Below are positions 18,487 through 26,865 of a stretch of 63,014 nucleotides of DNA, one piece after another (position 1 is the first letter of the stretch; the number at the start of each line of letters is the position of its first letter). The stretch is from Streptomyces zhaozhouensis (lineage in GTDB: Bacteria > Actinomycetota > Actinomycetes > Streptomycetales > Streptomycetaceae): contig NZ_OCNE01000028.1 of NCBI RefSeq assembly GCF_900230195.1, positions 1 to 63,014 on the forward strand, given 5' to 3'. Under the pieces are notes generated by a model. It was not told the DNA's origin, did not search any database, and saw only the letters and a list, made by a program, of their open reading frames with translations. The position numbers were made by a program, and so were the translations under genes.

Positions 18487-19761
18487 GTGAACCACCAGGT
18501 GCACCACGTCGTCGCGGGCCTATCCGCAGAAGCCGGTCGCGCCTACCGGGCCCTCGGTGCCCTCGCAGAGATGACGCACCCAGATGCGGCGGATCTCGCT
18601 GCCGCCGGGGGCCTGTCGATCAGGGCGGCCGAAAGCGCGATGGCGTCGCTGCGGGACCGCCGGCTGGTCGAGTGGGTCGGAGACGACCCGGCGGGAGTGC
18701 GGCCGGCTGACACCCAGGTCCTGCGTCATGCGCAGATGACGTCCGGCACCGATGCGGAGCGGACGGCGATGACCCGGCGCTGGGTGGAGAGCCTGCTGGC
18801 CACGGCGAGCGAGGCGGAAGCCGCGCTGGTGCCTTACCGCCGGCGCCTTCGGAGGGAGTACACCCTCGCTCACCTGGAACATGTTCCGTGGCGGGATACG
18901 GCGGGCGCGGTGGCGTGGGTGCGGCGGCGGGCGGACACGCTCCTGACGGCCGCCAACGTCGCGCACCTGCGCGGCTGGTGGGGCACGTCCTGGCAGGTAG
19001 TGGACTCCTTGTGGCCCGCGCTGGTGTGGTTGTGTCCTGCCCCGGTGTGGGACGCGCACCGAACGGTGGGGGTATCCGCGGCTCAGCAGGACGGGCACGA
19101 GCCTGCGGTGCGTCGGATGCTCGTGGTCGGAGCATCCGGCTACCGGCAGGAGGGCGCCCTCGTCCGGGCTGGGGCGTGGTGTCGGCAGGCGTTGGAGTCG
19201 GCTCGCGCGGACCAGGAGCCGCTGGACGTGGCGGACGCCTTGTACGGCCTGGCGGCCATCCAGCACGTGGAGGGGCATCTGTCCCAGGCGCGGGCGCTGC
19301 TTCATCAGGCGATGCGGCTGCGTGACGACGAGGGGTACCAGCGGGGCGTGGCGCTCATCAAGGTCCGGCTCGGGCTCGTGGAAGTCGAGGCGGGCCGCTG
19401 GGATCACGGCGTGCACCTTCTGGCAGCGGCGCGCGAGACGCTCCGGGCGGAGAGCGCGCACGACGCGGCCCGCGCCCTGGCCGCGATCGGTCGGGCGCAC
19501 GTGCACGCCGGACACCCTGACCGCGGCCTCGGTCTCCTCCTCGACGCGCACGAGGAGTTCACGCGCCTGGGGTCGCCCCCCTGGCAGGCACGCTGCCTGG
19601 AATGGGCGGGGCGGGCGATGCTGCTGGTCGGCCGGGGAGAGGAGGGGCTGGACCACCTCCAGCTCGCGGTGGCCGGCTACCGCGCGGTGGGCAGCGTGCA
19701 GGACGTGCGCAGGGTCGAGGCCGCCTACGGGCAACTGGACCGCCCCGAGGGCACGCGGTGA
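18487..19761 (+). CDS. Winged-helix and TPR protein
   Basis: 424 residues from GTG 18487. Residues 10-75 look like a winged helix (AYRALGALAEMTHPDAADLA ... LRDRRLVEWVG), as in the C-terminal part of STAND regulators. The remainder is TPR-like helical pairs (GLAAIQHVEGHLSQARALLH). The nucleotide-binding domain of full STAND proteins is absent. It overlaps the next gene by GTGA. Confidence 0.72.
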   Translation: MNHQVHHVVAGLSAEAGRAYRALGALAEMTHPDAADLAAAGGLSIRAAESAMASLRDRRLVEWVGDDPAGVRPADTQVLRHAQMTSGTDAERTAMTRRWVESLLATASEAEAALVPYRRRLRREYTLAHLEHVPWRDTAGAVAWVRRRADTLLTAANVAHLRGWWGTSWQVVDSLWPALVWLCPAPVWDAHRTVGVSAAQQDGHEPAVRRMLVVGASGYRQEGALVRAGAWCRQALESARADQEPLDVADALYGLAAIQHVEGHLSQARALLHQAMRLRDDEGYQRGVALIKVRLGLVEVEAGRWDHGVHLLAAARETLRAESAHDAARALAAIGRAHVHAGHPDRGLGLLLDAHEEFTRLGSPPWQARCLEWAGRAMLLVGRGEEGLDHLQLAVAGYRAVGSVQDVRRVEAAYGQLDRPEGTR

Positions 19762-19925
19762 CCGGCGGGGCGCTCGCCGCCCTCGCCATCGCGGTGAGCG
19801 CGATCGGCGCGGTGGGCGCGTTCGTCGCCGGAAGCGAGCGGGTGCTGAGCCGGTTCGTCGAGGTGTATCGGCGAGCCGACGAAGCCGAAGCGGAACGGGA
19901 CGCTACCGGGCAGGCGAGGTCGTGA
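19758..19925 (+). CDS. Small single-span membrane protein
   Basis: 55 residues. The GTG start overlaps the stop of the TPR gene. One hydrophobic segment (LAALAIAVSAIGAVGAFVAG) is followed by a charged cytoplasmic tail. It is coupled on both sides, so it belongs to the 18487-20182 operon. Function unknown. Confidence 0.62.
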   Translation: MTGGALAALAIAVSAIGAVGAFVAGSERVLSRFVEVYRRADEAEAERDATGQARS

Positions 19926-20182
19926 GCGTTCGCGGCCGGGACCTCGGCTACGGCCACGAAGATCACCCTCTGCTCCACACGCTGGTGCGCGACGCGGAGA
20001 GCGGGGTGGTTGGTCTGCTGTGCGGGGTGACTCGAAACCCGACGACGGCGGAACCCGGTGCGAGGATCACCATCCGCAGGGCCTGGATCAGGCCGCCCGG
20101 GAGCAGCCGAGAGGTCCCTGTCTCGGTGGACCGGCTGGAACCCGCCCCCGGATCAGGAGACCGCATCAGCCGGCTCGGCTGA
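19922..20182 (+). CDS. Hypothetical protein
   Basis: 86 residues. The GTG start overlaps the preceding stop (GTGA). It contains HPLLHTLVRDAESGVVGLLC and is otherwise basic and unrecognised. Its 3' end overlaps the convergent gene 20153-20470 by 30 bases. Confidence 0.55.
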   Translation: MSVRGRDLGYGHEDHPLLHTLVRDAESGVVGLLCGVTRNPTTAEPGARITIRRAWIRPPGSSREVPVSVDRLEPAPGSGDRISRLG

Positions 20183-20470
20183 TCCTCCTTCTCCGGCCAG
20201 CTGCTTCAGGCGCATCCGGGCGGCGACGACGTCGTCACCACGCTCGCTCCAGTGGGGGTGATCCCCCACCGTGATGGAAAGCTCGCGTAGCCGCTCCCAC
20301 AACCGCGCCTCCCGCTCGCCGTCGTCGGGGGTCCATCCGGTGTCGGCCCGGTGGACGGTACCGGCGGCGTCGGTCCACGGCCGCGGCGGCACCTGGCGCA
20401 GGGCGAGAAGGGCTTCCTGGCGCTGCTGTTCGGCGGCGACCAGGTCGGCGGGGAAGTCGTGCTGACTCAC
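20153..20470 (-). CDS. Actinomycete-specific hypothetical protein
   Basis: 105 residues from GTG 20470 (MSQHDFPADLVAAEQQRQEA). The opening DFPxDLxAAQ and the ending VVAARMRLKQ belong to a small protein family I recall from many Streptomyces genomes, of unknown function. The middle, RPWTDAAGTVHRADTGW, recurs in a truncated copy at 30955-31179. Confidence 0.68.
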   Translation of the reverse strand: MSQHDFPADLVAAEQQRQEALLALRQVPPRPWTDAAGTVHRADTGWTPDDGEREARLWERLRELSITVGDHPHWSERGDDVVAARMRLKQLAGEGGSAEPADAVS

Positions 20471-20480
20471 ACCCAGAATG

Positions 20481-20492
20481 GTACGTGCGTAC
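20481..20492. promoter_or_regulatory. Palindrome GTACGTGCGTAC upstream of the gene at 20470
   Basis: Perfect 5-bp arms around TG lie 11 bases before the chosen GTG start, close enough to block transcription or initiation if bound by a repressor. Confidence 0.35.
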
Positions 20493-20695
20493 GATTCCAT
20501 GGCGGGGAGGCTCGCCGCGCGACCGGGCGGGAGGCGAAGCCCGCCGGGAAGGCCGGGGCGCGTCAGGCTGCAGCGCGGCGGGTCCACGGTCGAGCCGCAC
20601 CGAACGAAGAAGTGTGTCGCACGTCACGCTACCCGTTTCTGGGTCGTTCGGAGACTTCCCTTATGACGGCACGTCAAGGGAGGGAGTGGTACCAG

Positions 20696-20932
20696 ATGGA
20701 CGGCGAATTCTTCGCCCGACCGCCTGGCGGGGTACGGAGGCTGGCGACCGAGATGATCCAGGTGCGCGGGGCGGTGGCGATGGAACGAGAGAAACGCCGC
20801 ACCATGACGGAGCTGGCAGACACGCTGGTTGACAGCGGGCGGGCCGGGCAGGTCACCCACCGGGATGGAGCCGGCGGCCAGTGGACGATCACCCTCGCCT
20901 CAGATGACGCCCAGGCGGAGTGGCACGGGTGA
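20696..20932 (+). CDS. Small hypothetical protein, first gene of the sigma-factor operon
   Basis: 78 residues from ATG 20696 (GGGAGGGAG 8 bases upstream); an ATG at 20663 is the alternative. EKRRTMTELADTLVDSGRAG and GGQWTITLASDD suggest a small alpha/beta fold. Its stop overlaps the GTG start of the sigma factor. It could be a modulator of that factor, but it has none of the cysteine or membrane features of known anti-sigma factors. Confidence 0.6.
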   Translation: MDGEFFARPPGGVRRLATEMIQVRGAVAMEREKRRTMTELADTLVDSGRAGQVTHRDGAGGQWTITLASDDAQAEWHG

Positions 20933-21522
20933 CGTCGGAGGCCCGGCAGGGACAGGGCGGCACTCACGCCCAAGCGGGCTTCTACCGCGCTCACCACTCA
21001 CGCCTGGTGGGCTTCCTCCTCCGGCGGACTGGCGACGAGAGAGAGGCCGAAGCGCTCGCCCATCAAAGCTGGGTGGCCTACCTGTCCAACTGGGACCGAT
21101 ACCAGCGGACGTACGACGACCCGGTCGCGCCGCTGTATGTCATCGCCCGGCGCCGACTCAGCGACTGGTACAAGACTCGCGGCTCCTGCGGAGAGGAGCT
21201 CCCCGCAGAGGAGGAGTTGGCCAAGCGCGTGCCTCTGGCCGACTGGCAGTCGGACATGGCACAGCACGTAGATACCCACGTCGACCTGTCCCGTGCTCTG
21301 GCACGGCTCCCCCACCGCCAGCGGGAAGCTCTCCATCTGCGCTACGTCGATGACCTGGCCCGCACACAGGTGGCCGCGCTCATGGGCATCAGCGACGACG
21401 GCGTGAAGAAACTACTCAGCAACGCTATCGCCCGGCTGCGTACCGCTTCCGGCCTGGCCGGCTATTCCAGAACCGTCGTCCCCTCATCCGCGAGGACCAC
21501 CCGCAAGGAGGTGCGCAAGTGA
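20929..21522 (+). CDS. ECF-type RNA polymerase sigma factor
   Basis: 197 residues from GTG 20929. Region 2 is FYRAHHSRLVGFLLRRTGDE ... AEALAHQSWVAYLSNW, and region 4 is ALARLPHRQREALHLRYVDD ... VAALMGISDDGVKKLLSNAI. Coupled overlaps lie on both sides. It probably directs expression of its own operon. No canonical anti-sigma gene is adjacent. Confidence 0.85.
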   Translation: MTSEARQGQGGTHAQAGFYRAHHSRLVGFLLRRTGDEREAEALAHQSWVAYLSNWDRYQRTYDDPVAPLYVIARRRLSDWYKTRGSCGEELPAEEELAKRVPLADWQSDMAQHVDTHVDLSRALARLPHRQREALHLRYVDDLARTQVAALMGISDDGVKKLLSNAIARLRTASGLAGYSRTVVPSSARTTRKEVRK

Positions 21523-22742
21523 ACTACGACGATCACCCCGACCTGATTCGCGAAATGCTCGCTGATCTGCGTGGACAAACTCCTAGCTACTCCGACGACG
21601 TTCTGGAGGCCGGCTTTGCCGCCGTGCTCGCTGAGGTCGATACTCTTGATTCCGCTGGTGTCGATCGAACCCGACTGTTGGCCGAGGAAGCCGAACTCGG
21701 CGCTCACGCACACGCCTTGGGCCTGGAGCACTTCGAACGTGGCAATCTCACATTGGCAATTCGATGGCTGAGGACTGCGGTACGCTATGGAGTTCCGGAA
21801 GCCACCGGGCAACTAGAAGATGCCAGGGAACTGCACGCCGCAGTCTCGGACACTAACACCCTGGACGTTTCGTCCGACACGGAGAAAGCAGAGCAGGAAA
21901 GCTTCACCATCCCCTCTCCGGATTCGGCCAGAATCCCCTTGCCCTCCGATTCGTCCTGGCGTGACTCTCTACATAAGTCGGACAGCGGCCAACGTGCCGC
22001 CCAACGTGCCGCTGAGCAGGAGATCGCCTACGCCCGCCACAGGGCCGACAGCATCATCTCCGACGCTCGACAGGAAGCCCACCGCATCATCGGCGAAGCC
22101 CAGCGACAAGCGCACCACATCATCGGCAAAGCCCAGCACGATGGCGAGCCACCAGAGTCTGCGACCACGCCAACGCATGAGAGCTTCACGACACATGCAC
22201 CAGGCACTGGAAAAACCTCTGCGATGGCTGACTTTGTCGTTATGACGAACACCGTCAACAGCTTCTGGGAGTACCAGAGAATCGAAGCGAAATCATTTCA
22301 CCCCTCCACACCAAAGCGACTGCGGGAAAGGGCTGTGGTGGTGTGGGCGGACTCTTTCGACCTCGTGATTCCACTCTTTCGTACGCCCCGTGCAGCCACG
22401 AGCAGGGCAATTTGGCAACACCTGCTCGGCACTCGATGCCCAGAGTCATTCACCGCAGCAGAACGAGCCCTAATCAACCTCGTAGGGAAGGAAATGGCCC
22501 ACGCCTACTGGCGAGCCAGGGAGGAGGAAGATACCACCGCTCTGGCATCCTTCCTTGATTCCGACAACACCCTGACGGACCGACTCCAACATTGGGCACA
22601 GACCATGGACCACAGCAGTGCAGCCAGGACGAGGAACTTCTTGGCCAACCGCGCAGATAAGCCTTCCCGACCCCTGCTCCTCCCTCCACAACATCAGCAA
22701 ACCCGCCAAACGGGGCCATTGATTCTCGCAGGCGTCGACTAA
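21519..22742 (+). CDS. Sigma-operon protein with a DivIVA-like coiled segment
   Basis: 407 residues. Its GTG overlaps the sigma-factor stop. An N-terminal helical region (HFERGNLTLAIRWLRTAVRY, TPR/Sel1-like) and a central coil made of a repeated unit (DARQEAHRIIGEAQRQAHHI) precede a C-terminal domain with EYQRIEAKSFHP. The last part resembles nothing I know. Base composition is lower in GC than its neighbours, suggesting separate origin. An IS sits exactly at its stop codon and leaves the frame intact. Confidence 0.7.
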   Translation: MNYDDHPDLIREMLADLRGQTPSYSDDVLEAGFAAVLAEVDTLDSAGVDRTRLLAEEAELGAHAHALGLEHFERGNLTLAIRWLRTAVRYGVPEATGQLEDARELHAAVSDTNTLDVSSDTEKAEQESFTIPSPDSARIPLPSDSSWRDSLHKSDSGQRAAQRAAEQEIAYARHRADSIISDARQEAHRIIGEAQRQAHHIIGKAQHDGEPPESATTPTHESFTTHAPGTGKTSAMADFVVMTNTVNSFWEYQRIEAKSFHPSTPKRLRERAVVVWADSFDLVIPLFRTPRAATSRAIWQHLLGTRCPESFTAAERALINLVGKEMAHAYWRAREEEDTTALASFLDSDNTLTDRLQHWAQTMDHSSAARTRNFLANRADKPSRPLLLPPQHQQTRQTGPLILAGVD

Positions 22743-22816
22743 GATCTCGTAACACGATCTTGTGATGCGGTGCTGGTGGCCGTGTCCGGTGTGAGGATTG
22801 GGCCGTTCGTGATGGT

Positions 22817-23215
22817 GTGAGCAGGCCGTGGATTGTGGACGACGCGTTGTGGGCGGTGATCGAGCCGCTGCTGCCGAAGTGGCCCGAGCGGTCACCGGGC
22901 CCGCGACCGGTGGACGACCGGCGGTGCCTGCAAGGCATCCTGTTCGTGCTGTACACCGGGATCACCTGGCAGCAACTGCCCCTGGAACTGGGCTTCGGCT
23001 CCGGCCAGACCTGCTGGCGCAGGTTGGGGCGATGGCAGGAGGCCGGCGTCTTGGACCAGCTGCACCGCATACTCCTGGCTGAGTTGAACGCGGCGGGGAA
23101 GATCGACTGGACGCGAGCCTGCGTGGATGCCTCCCACGTGAAGGCGAAAAAGGGGGCGAGGCGACCGGCCCGTCGCCGGTCGACCGGGGCAAGACCGGCA
23201 GCAAGCACCACCTGA
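22817..23215 (+). CDS. IS5 transposase, first frame
   Basis: Begins MSRPWIVDDALWAVIEPLLP. GITWQQLPLELGFGSGQTCW and VDASHVKAKKG give the DNA-binding part and the first catalytic Asp. The frame then leaves the family and continues in the next one, so a frameshift near 23160 joins them. Confidence 0.85.
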   Translation: MSRPWIVDDALWAVIEPLLPKWPERSPGPRPVDDRRCLQGILFVLYTGITWQQLPLELGFGSGQTCWRRLGRWQEAGVLDQLHRILLAELNAAGKIDWTRACVDASHVKAKKGARRPARRRSTGARPAASTT

Positions 23216-23244
23216 TCTGCGATGGGAACGGCACCCCGCTGAAG

Positions 23245-23622
23245 GTGATCACCACCGCCGCCAACGTCAACGACGTCACGCGGAACCTCGCCCTGGTCGA
23301 CGGCATCCCGCCCGTCGCCGGTCGAGTCGGACACCCACGCAAGCGCCCTGACGCCCTCTTGGGCGACAAGGGATACGACAGCGACACCAACCGCCGTGAG
23401 CTGCGGAAACGCCGCATCCTGCCGGTCATCTCCCGCAAGGGAAGCCCGAACATCGAGGGCCTGGGCAAGCTCCGCTACGTCGTCGAGCAGACCTTAGCCC
23501 TACTGCACCAGTTCAAACGCCTGGCCGTCCGCTGGGAACGCCGACTCGACCTGCACAACGCCCTCGTCTCCCTCGCCAGCGGCCTCATCTGCTGGCGACG
23601 CCTGAAACACCGCACACCATGA
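23245..23622 (+). CDS. IS5 transposase, second frame
   Basis: Carries ALLGDKGYDSDTNRRELRKR (second catalytic Asp) and YVVEQTLALLHQFKRLAVRW (catalytic Glu region). In the true product this follows directly on the first frame, starting near KTGSKHHLICDGNGTPLK upstream of the first ATG. Confidence 0.82.
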   Translation: MITTAANVNDVTRNLALVDGIPPVAGRVGHPRKRPDALLGDKGYDSDTNRRELRKRRILPVISRKGSPNIEGLGKLRYVVEQTLALLHQFKRLAVRWERRLDLHNALVSLASGLICWRRLKHRTP

Positions 23623-23677
23623 TCGTGTTACGAGCTCTAACGGCGAGAGGAAGGGGAACCCGTGCCGCCCCGGCCCG

Positions 23678-23977
23678 TCAGAAGGGCTGGACGCGGGTGA
23701 GGACGCAGTGCGGCGGGTCCGCGTCGGCGACGACAACGTACTCCGCGACACCGAGCAGCCCGCCGTCCCCGAGCGGGAGACGGCGCTGCTGAGGCCAGCG
23801 TTCCGAAGTGGTGTGCCCGGGGACCTCACCGCGGTGCTCGTTGATGGCGACGGTAGCGGCCAGCACGGCGGAGAACAGCGCTGGATCGGTCGCGGGATCG
23901 AGTAGGAGTGCTTCGACGCCGGGAGCGAGGTGGCAGGGCCAGCCCTCGTCGCTGGCATCGTGGTGCGGATCAGTCAA
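23678..23977 (-). CDS. Second gene of a possible toxin-antitoxin pair
   Basis: 99 residues from TTG 23977, overlapping the upstream gene by 8 bases. Residues 30-99 read as a compact alpha/beta domain (LFSAVLAATVAINEHRGEVP ... GVAEYVVVADADPPHCVLTRV). The tight overlap with a short helical gene and the size fit a toxin-antitoxin pair, but I recognise no toxin family. It could equally be a two-gene unit of another kind. Confidence 0.5.
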   Translation of the reverse strand: MTDPHHDASDEGWPCHLAPGVEALLLDPATDPALFSAVLAATVAINEHRGEVPGHTTSERWPQQRRLPLGDGGLLGVAEYVVVADADPPHCVLTRVQPF

Positions 23978-24269
23978 CAGGGAGGCCTCGGGCCTGGCGG
24001 CGTGCGAGGACGGAGGAGACGCTCGCCAGCGGGAGGGTGCCGTCCAGCGCGGCGGCCGTGAGCCGGTCGCCCTCCGGGTCGGCGTCGAGCATCGCCTCGC
24101 ACCACCACCGGCGCAGCACGGCCTCGGCTTGGTCGAGTTGGGCGGTGCCGAGCTCGCGGTAGAACTCCATCCGCCGCGCCGGGGACAGGGCTGCGGCGAT
24201 GCCATCGGCCGTCCGCGGCACCCGCTCCCCACCTTCTGAAGTGTGATGGTGAACTGGCTGAGCACTCAT
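23970..24269 (-). CDS. First gene of a possible toxin-antitoxin pair
   Basis: 99 residues from ATG 24269, with GGGAGG 9 bases upstream. ADGIAAALSPARRMEFYREL ... LRRWWCEAML has the same architecture as the small gene at 56366-56608 (GVRAALTEDQRAAFDEEI ... LIRWAL). This short helical family often precedes a small basic or alpha/beta gene in Streptomyces. An antitoxin role is inferred from size, overlap and this parallel. Confidence 0.5.
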   Translation of the reverse strand: MSAQPVHHHTSEGGERVPRTADGIAAALSPARRMEFYRELGTAQLDQAEAVLRRWWCEAMLDADPEGDRLTAAALDGTLPLASVSSVLARRQARGLPVD

Positions 24270-24435
24270 GTCAGTCATCCTCCCGCCTGAGGCGTGGCGG
24301 TGTCGAGCGAACGGCCCCGGACTGAGGCTTTCCACTGTTGTCCCAGCGGTGAAGGGCGTCGGCACTGGCTGTACCCCGCCCGAAGGGCCGTTCACCAGGG
24401 CGGTCAGAGGGGCACGTCTGGCAGCCAGTCGACGG

Positions 24436-24606
24436 TCAAGATCCGGGCGATCTGGTGACGTCTCGACTCGATCCACCGCCGCCCTGCATACCCGCCTCGT
24501 GCCGACGGCGACGCACCACCGCCACGGCCTCCTGGCCATCCGGCAACACAACAGCCACCCGCGGCCCATCCGCAGCCGCGAGGCCGACCAACTCCAGATC
24601 CTCCTC
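24436..24606 (-). pseudogene. Truncated relative of the gene at 4394-4855
   Basis: ADGPRVAVVLPDGQEAVAVV and RRRRHEAG match ADGPRVRVVLPDGQQVYAVV and the following residues of the intact gene. The similarity then stops and the frame runs out at 24436. It is one of two decayed duplicates from the 4.4-6.2 kb region found together here. Confidence 0.6.
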
Positions 24607-24851
24607 CACGATCTGGACTACCCACCCCAAGCCAACCAGCTCGTATGCCGCAACGGGAGCGTTGAGCTGGTGCTGAGGGCGGTCGCTCCCGCAGCTCGGT
24701 GCGCGGCTTCTGCAGCGGCGCGCTGGACCATGGTGGGTTAAGCACCGCGCGTTGTGGTCGTGAGAACCTGGCGGTATCGCGAGAACACACAGCGTTTGCG
24801 GGCGAGTTGTCGACGTGGGCAGCTCGAGCAGACGCGGGGGGCATCCACGTG

Positions 24852-25490
24852 ATGACTTCACGACTCCGCACTGCCCGAGGCCAGACCGCGTGGGCTGCAA
24901 CCGTCAGCCTCGTAGCGGTTGCCCTGCTCGGCGCGTGTAGTAGAGAGGCCAGCGAGCCTGAGGAGCAGAGCCAGGAAGCGCTTCCGTCACCGTCCGCCCC
25001 AGCCGGCGAGGGCGACCAACAGGAGCCACCAGCGAACCCAGACGAAGTGGCCGTACTTGCGGCCTACCAGGGGTACTGGACGACTCACACCGCGGCGGTC
25101 AGTGAGGACGGTATTGATGCCCACCGGGAGGCCATCCGCGATGGTGATATCGGGCAAACCGATCTTCCCCTCTACACAGCCGGAGACGCTCAGGAAGAGC
25201 TCCTGAGCGCCATTGTGAGCTACTGGGAGAACGGGCGATACATGTCCGGGGAGCCGGAACGGCTCAACCCTGAGGTCGCACGACTCGATCTGGAGGCCGA
25301 CCCACCCGCCGCCGAGGTCACCGACTGTCTGAATGTCGAAGACTGGTTGCTGTGGGACGCGGAGAGCGGCGAGCAACGGTACTTTCCCGAGGAACGCGCG
25401 GTCGAGTACTCCCTGACCGCGCGGCTGGAGAACTGGGAGGGCACATGGCGCGTGATCGAAGCACAGCCGGACGAAGAGTCCACCTGCTGA
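24852..25490 (+). CDS. Lipoprotein of unknown function
   Basis: 212 residues from ATG 24852. A Sec-type signal ends in the lipobox LLGAC (Cys near residue 28), followed by an acidic Pro/Ser linker. The domain has AVLAAYQGYWTTHTAAVSED and the C-terminal half DCLNVEDWLLWDAESGE and WRVIEAQPDEE. This resembles the NTF2-like extracytoplasmic lipoproteins of actinomycetes. It is probably anchored outside the membrane. Confidence 0.78.
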   Translation: MTSRLRTARGQTAWAATVSLVAVALLGACSREASEPEEQSQEALPSPSAPAGEGDQQEPPANPDEVAVLAAYQGYWTTHTAAVSEDGIDAHREAIRDGDIGQTDLPLYTAGDAQEELLSAIVSYWENGRYMSGEPERLNPEVARLDLEADPPAAEVTDCLNVEDWLLWDAESGEQRYFPEERAVEYSLTARLENWEGTWRVIEAQPDEESTC

Positions 25491-25584
25491 CCAACATCTA
25501 TCGGCTGTGAGATTTCGTGGACTCGGGCGAGTGAACTGCCCTGGCCAGCCGTCACCTTGTACTTCGCAGGGCGGTAAAGGAGGC

Positions 25585-25827
25585 ATGCGAACCTTTTCTC
25601 TTCTTCGACAGGCCGCGCTGGCGGCCCGTCGCTGTTGTGCCCGTCCTCGTCCTGGCGCCCACCCCCACCGCGGCCGCCGCGCCGGGCGACATGGTGTCCC
25701 CCTCTCTCCGACCTGATCGCCGCGCTACCGCTCCAGGACGAGGACCGCACCGGCCACAACCGGCCGCGATCAACACGGTCGCCACAGGCTGCGAGGACGT
25801 CACTGTCACCGTCGCACTCGCCCGATG
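25585..25827 (+). pseudogene. Internally deleted copy of the secreted HNH nuclease
   Basis: Starts MRTFSLLRQA like the intact gene (MRTPSTALLRA). Read across frames it continues VPVLVLAPTPTAAAAPGDMV and LSDLIAALPLQDEDRTGHN, then jumps to INTVATGCEDVTVTVALAR, the C-terminus of the intact protein. About 150 residues, including the HNH core, are missing, a frameshift is present and the final stop TGA has become TGG. Confidence 0.8.
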
Positions 25828-26506
25828 GTCACCGCGCCCGGGGCCAGGCGCCCGGTCGGCCGACGCTCAAGCCGGTCTTCGAGGCTTGCTGAGCAGCCCG
25901 CGCTTCGAAGGTGAGGGTGACGCCCTCGCCTTCGGCGGGTCAGCTGGGAGCTCTGACGCCTTGAGCTGACCGCAGGTGGGGGGTGCTTTCGTTCTTGCGC
26001 GCGCCCCCGTCGCAGTACGCGCACCAGTTCGTGCTCCCGGTGCCCCTCGCGTGCTCCGAAGACGCGCTGAGCAGCGGCAACGCTGCGTACAACCTTTAGG
26101 GAGAACGCGAGTTCGCCCGGGCGGCGGTAGAGCGTTCTCGCCCTTGCCGGAGAAGGACGCGGCAGGGGCTGAGGGGGGCATGACAGTGGTGACTGAGTGT
26201 CAATTCGTTGGGCTTGGGTTTTTGAGCTTGCCGACGTTGATCATTTGATATGCCTTATAAATATGACTGCGGCCGTTGTTTTTCGATGGAACATGGTCTC
26301 AAGTGATCGTGCTACGCACGTAGTTGACCGTGGCGGCGTGATTTCGTCGGTTACTCAGGTCACATCATCGCCCTTACGCCCGGTGACGCTGGCGCCTCGC
26401 ACTGTTGACCATGTAGCGTCCCCGGCAATACGAAAGGGACCCCACCGGCGTCCAACCTTCCGGGGTCCCCTTCGTCCTCTGAAATGGCTCACGACCTGGA
26501 GGGCAG
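25828..26506. other. Intergenic stretch without a convincing gene
   Basis: No frame here has coding character. It holds an inverted repeat (GAGAACGC at 26101-26108 with GCGTTCTC at 26132-26139), an AT-rich patch at 26240-26290 that is unusual for this DNA, and a terminator-like hairpin at 26436-26469. Confidence 0.55.
26436..26469. terminator. Terminator-like hairpin
   Basis: GGGACCCC pairs with GGGGTCCC around an 18-base loop, just before the small gene at 26507. Confidence 0.6.
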
Positions 26507-26755
26507 ATGCCTTTCCCTGACCGCTCACCGCTGCCAAGCCTTGTGGGGGCGTGGCGGCTCGAAACTACCATTCCGTTGTCTCGCGCGTCTGAAACCCCCG
26601 CGAGGGTTGCCTCTTCCGGTAGTGGCGTCTTGTGCGGGTTCCTCGCGGTGCTCATCATGCCGCTGATCCTGCTCCGGGCGGTTGATCCCGCCGTGGCGGC
26701 TGGAGGCATCGCGCTGATCGCGGCGTGCCGCCCGCGCGCCTCGCTCGTCTGCTGA
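26507..26755 (+). CDS. Small putative membrane protein
   Basis: 82 residues. ATG 26507 has GGAGGG three bases upstream. One or two hydrophobic segments (GVLCGFLAVLIMPLILLRAV, VAAGGIALIAACR) follow a polar N-terminus. Coding character is weaker than its neighbours. Confidence 0.4.
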   Translation: MPFPDRSPLPSLVGAWRLETTIPLSRASETPARVASSGSGVLCGFLAVLIMPLILLRAVDPAVAAGGIALIAACRPRASLVC

Positions 26756-26865
26756 CGCATGTCTGCGCCGGGTGTGCGCCGGCTCCGGTGCACACCCGGC
26801 TTCCCCCCACCGTCATACGGACGTCTATCCCCTCATGTCCTGAGGGCACACAAGCAGAGGCACTG

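Larger units (their letters stand above)
22743..23637 (+). mobile_element. IS5-family insertion sequence
   Basis: The inverted ends GATCTCGTAACACGATC (22743-22759) and its mate (23621-23637) differ at one base and are flanked by a TAA duplication (22740-22742 and 23638-23640). Length is 895 bp. The target TAA is the stop codon of the preceding gene. Two frames encode the transposase. Confidence 0.9.
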
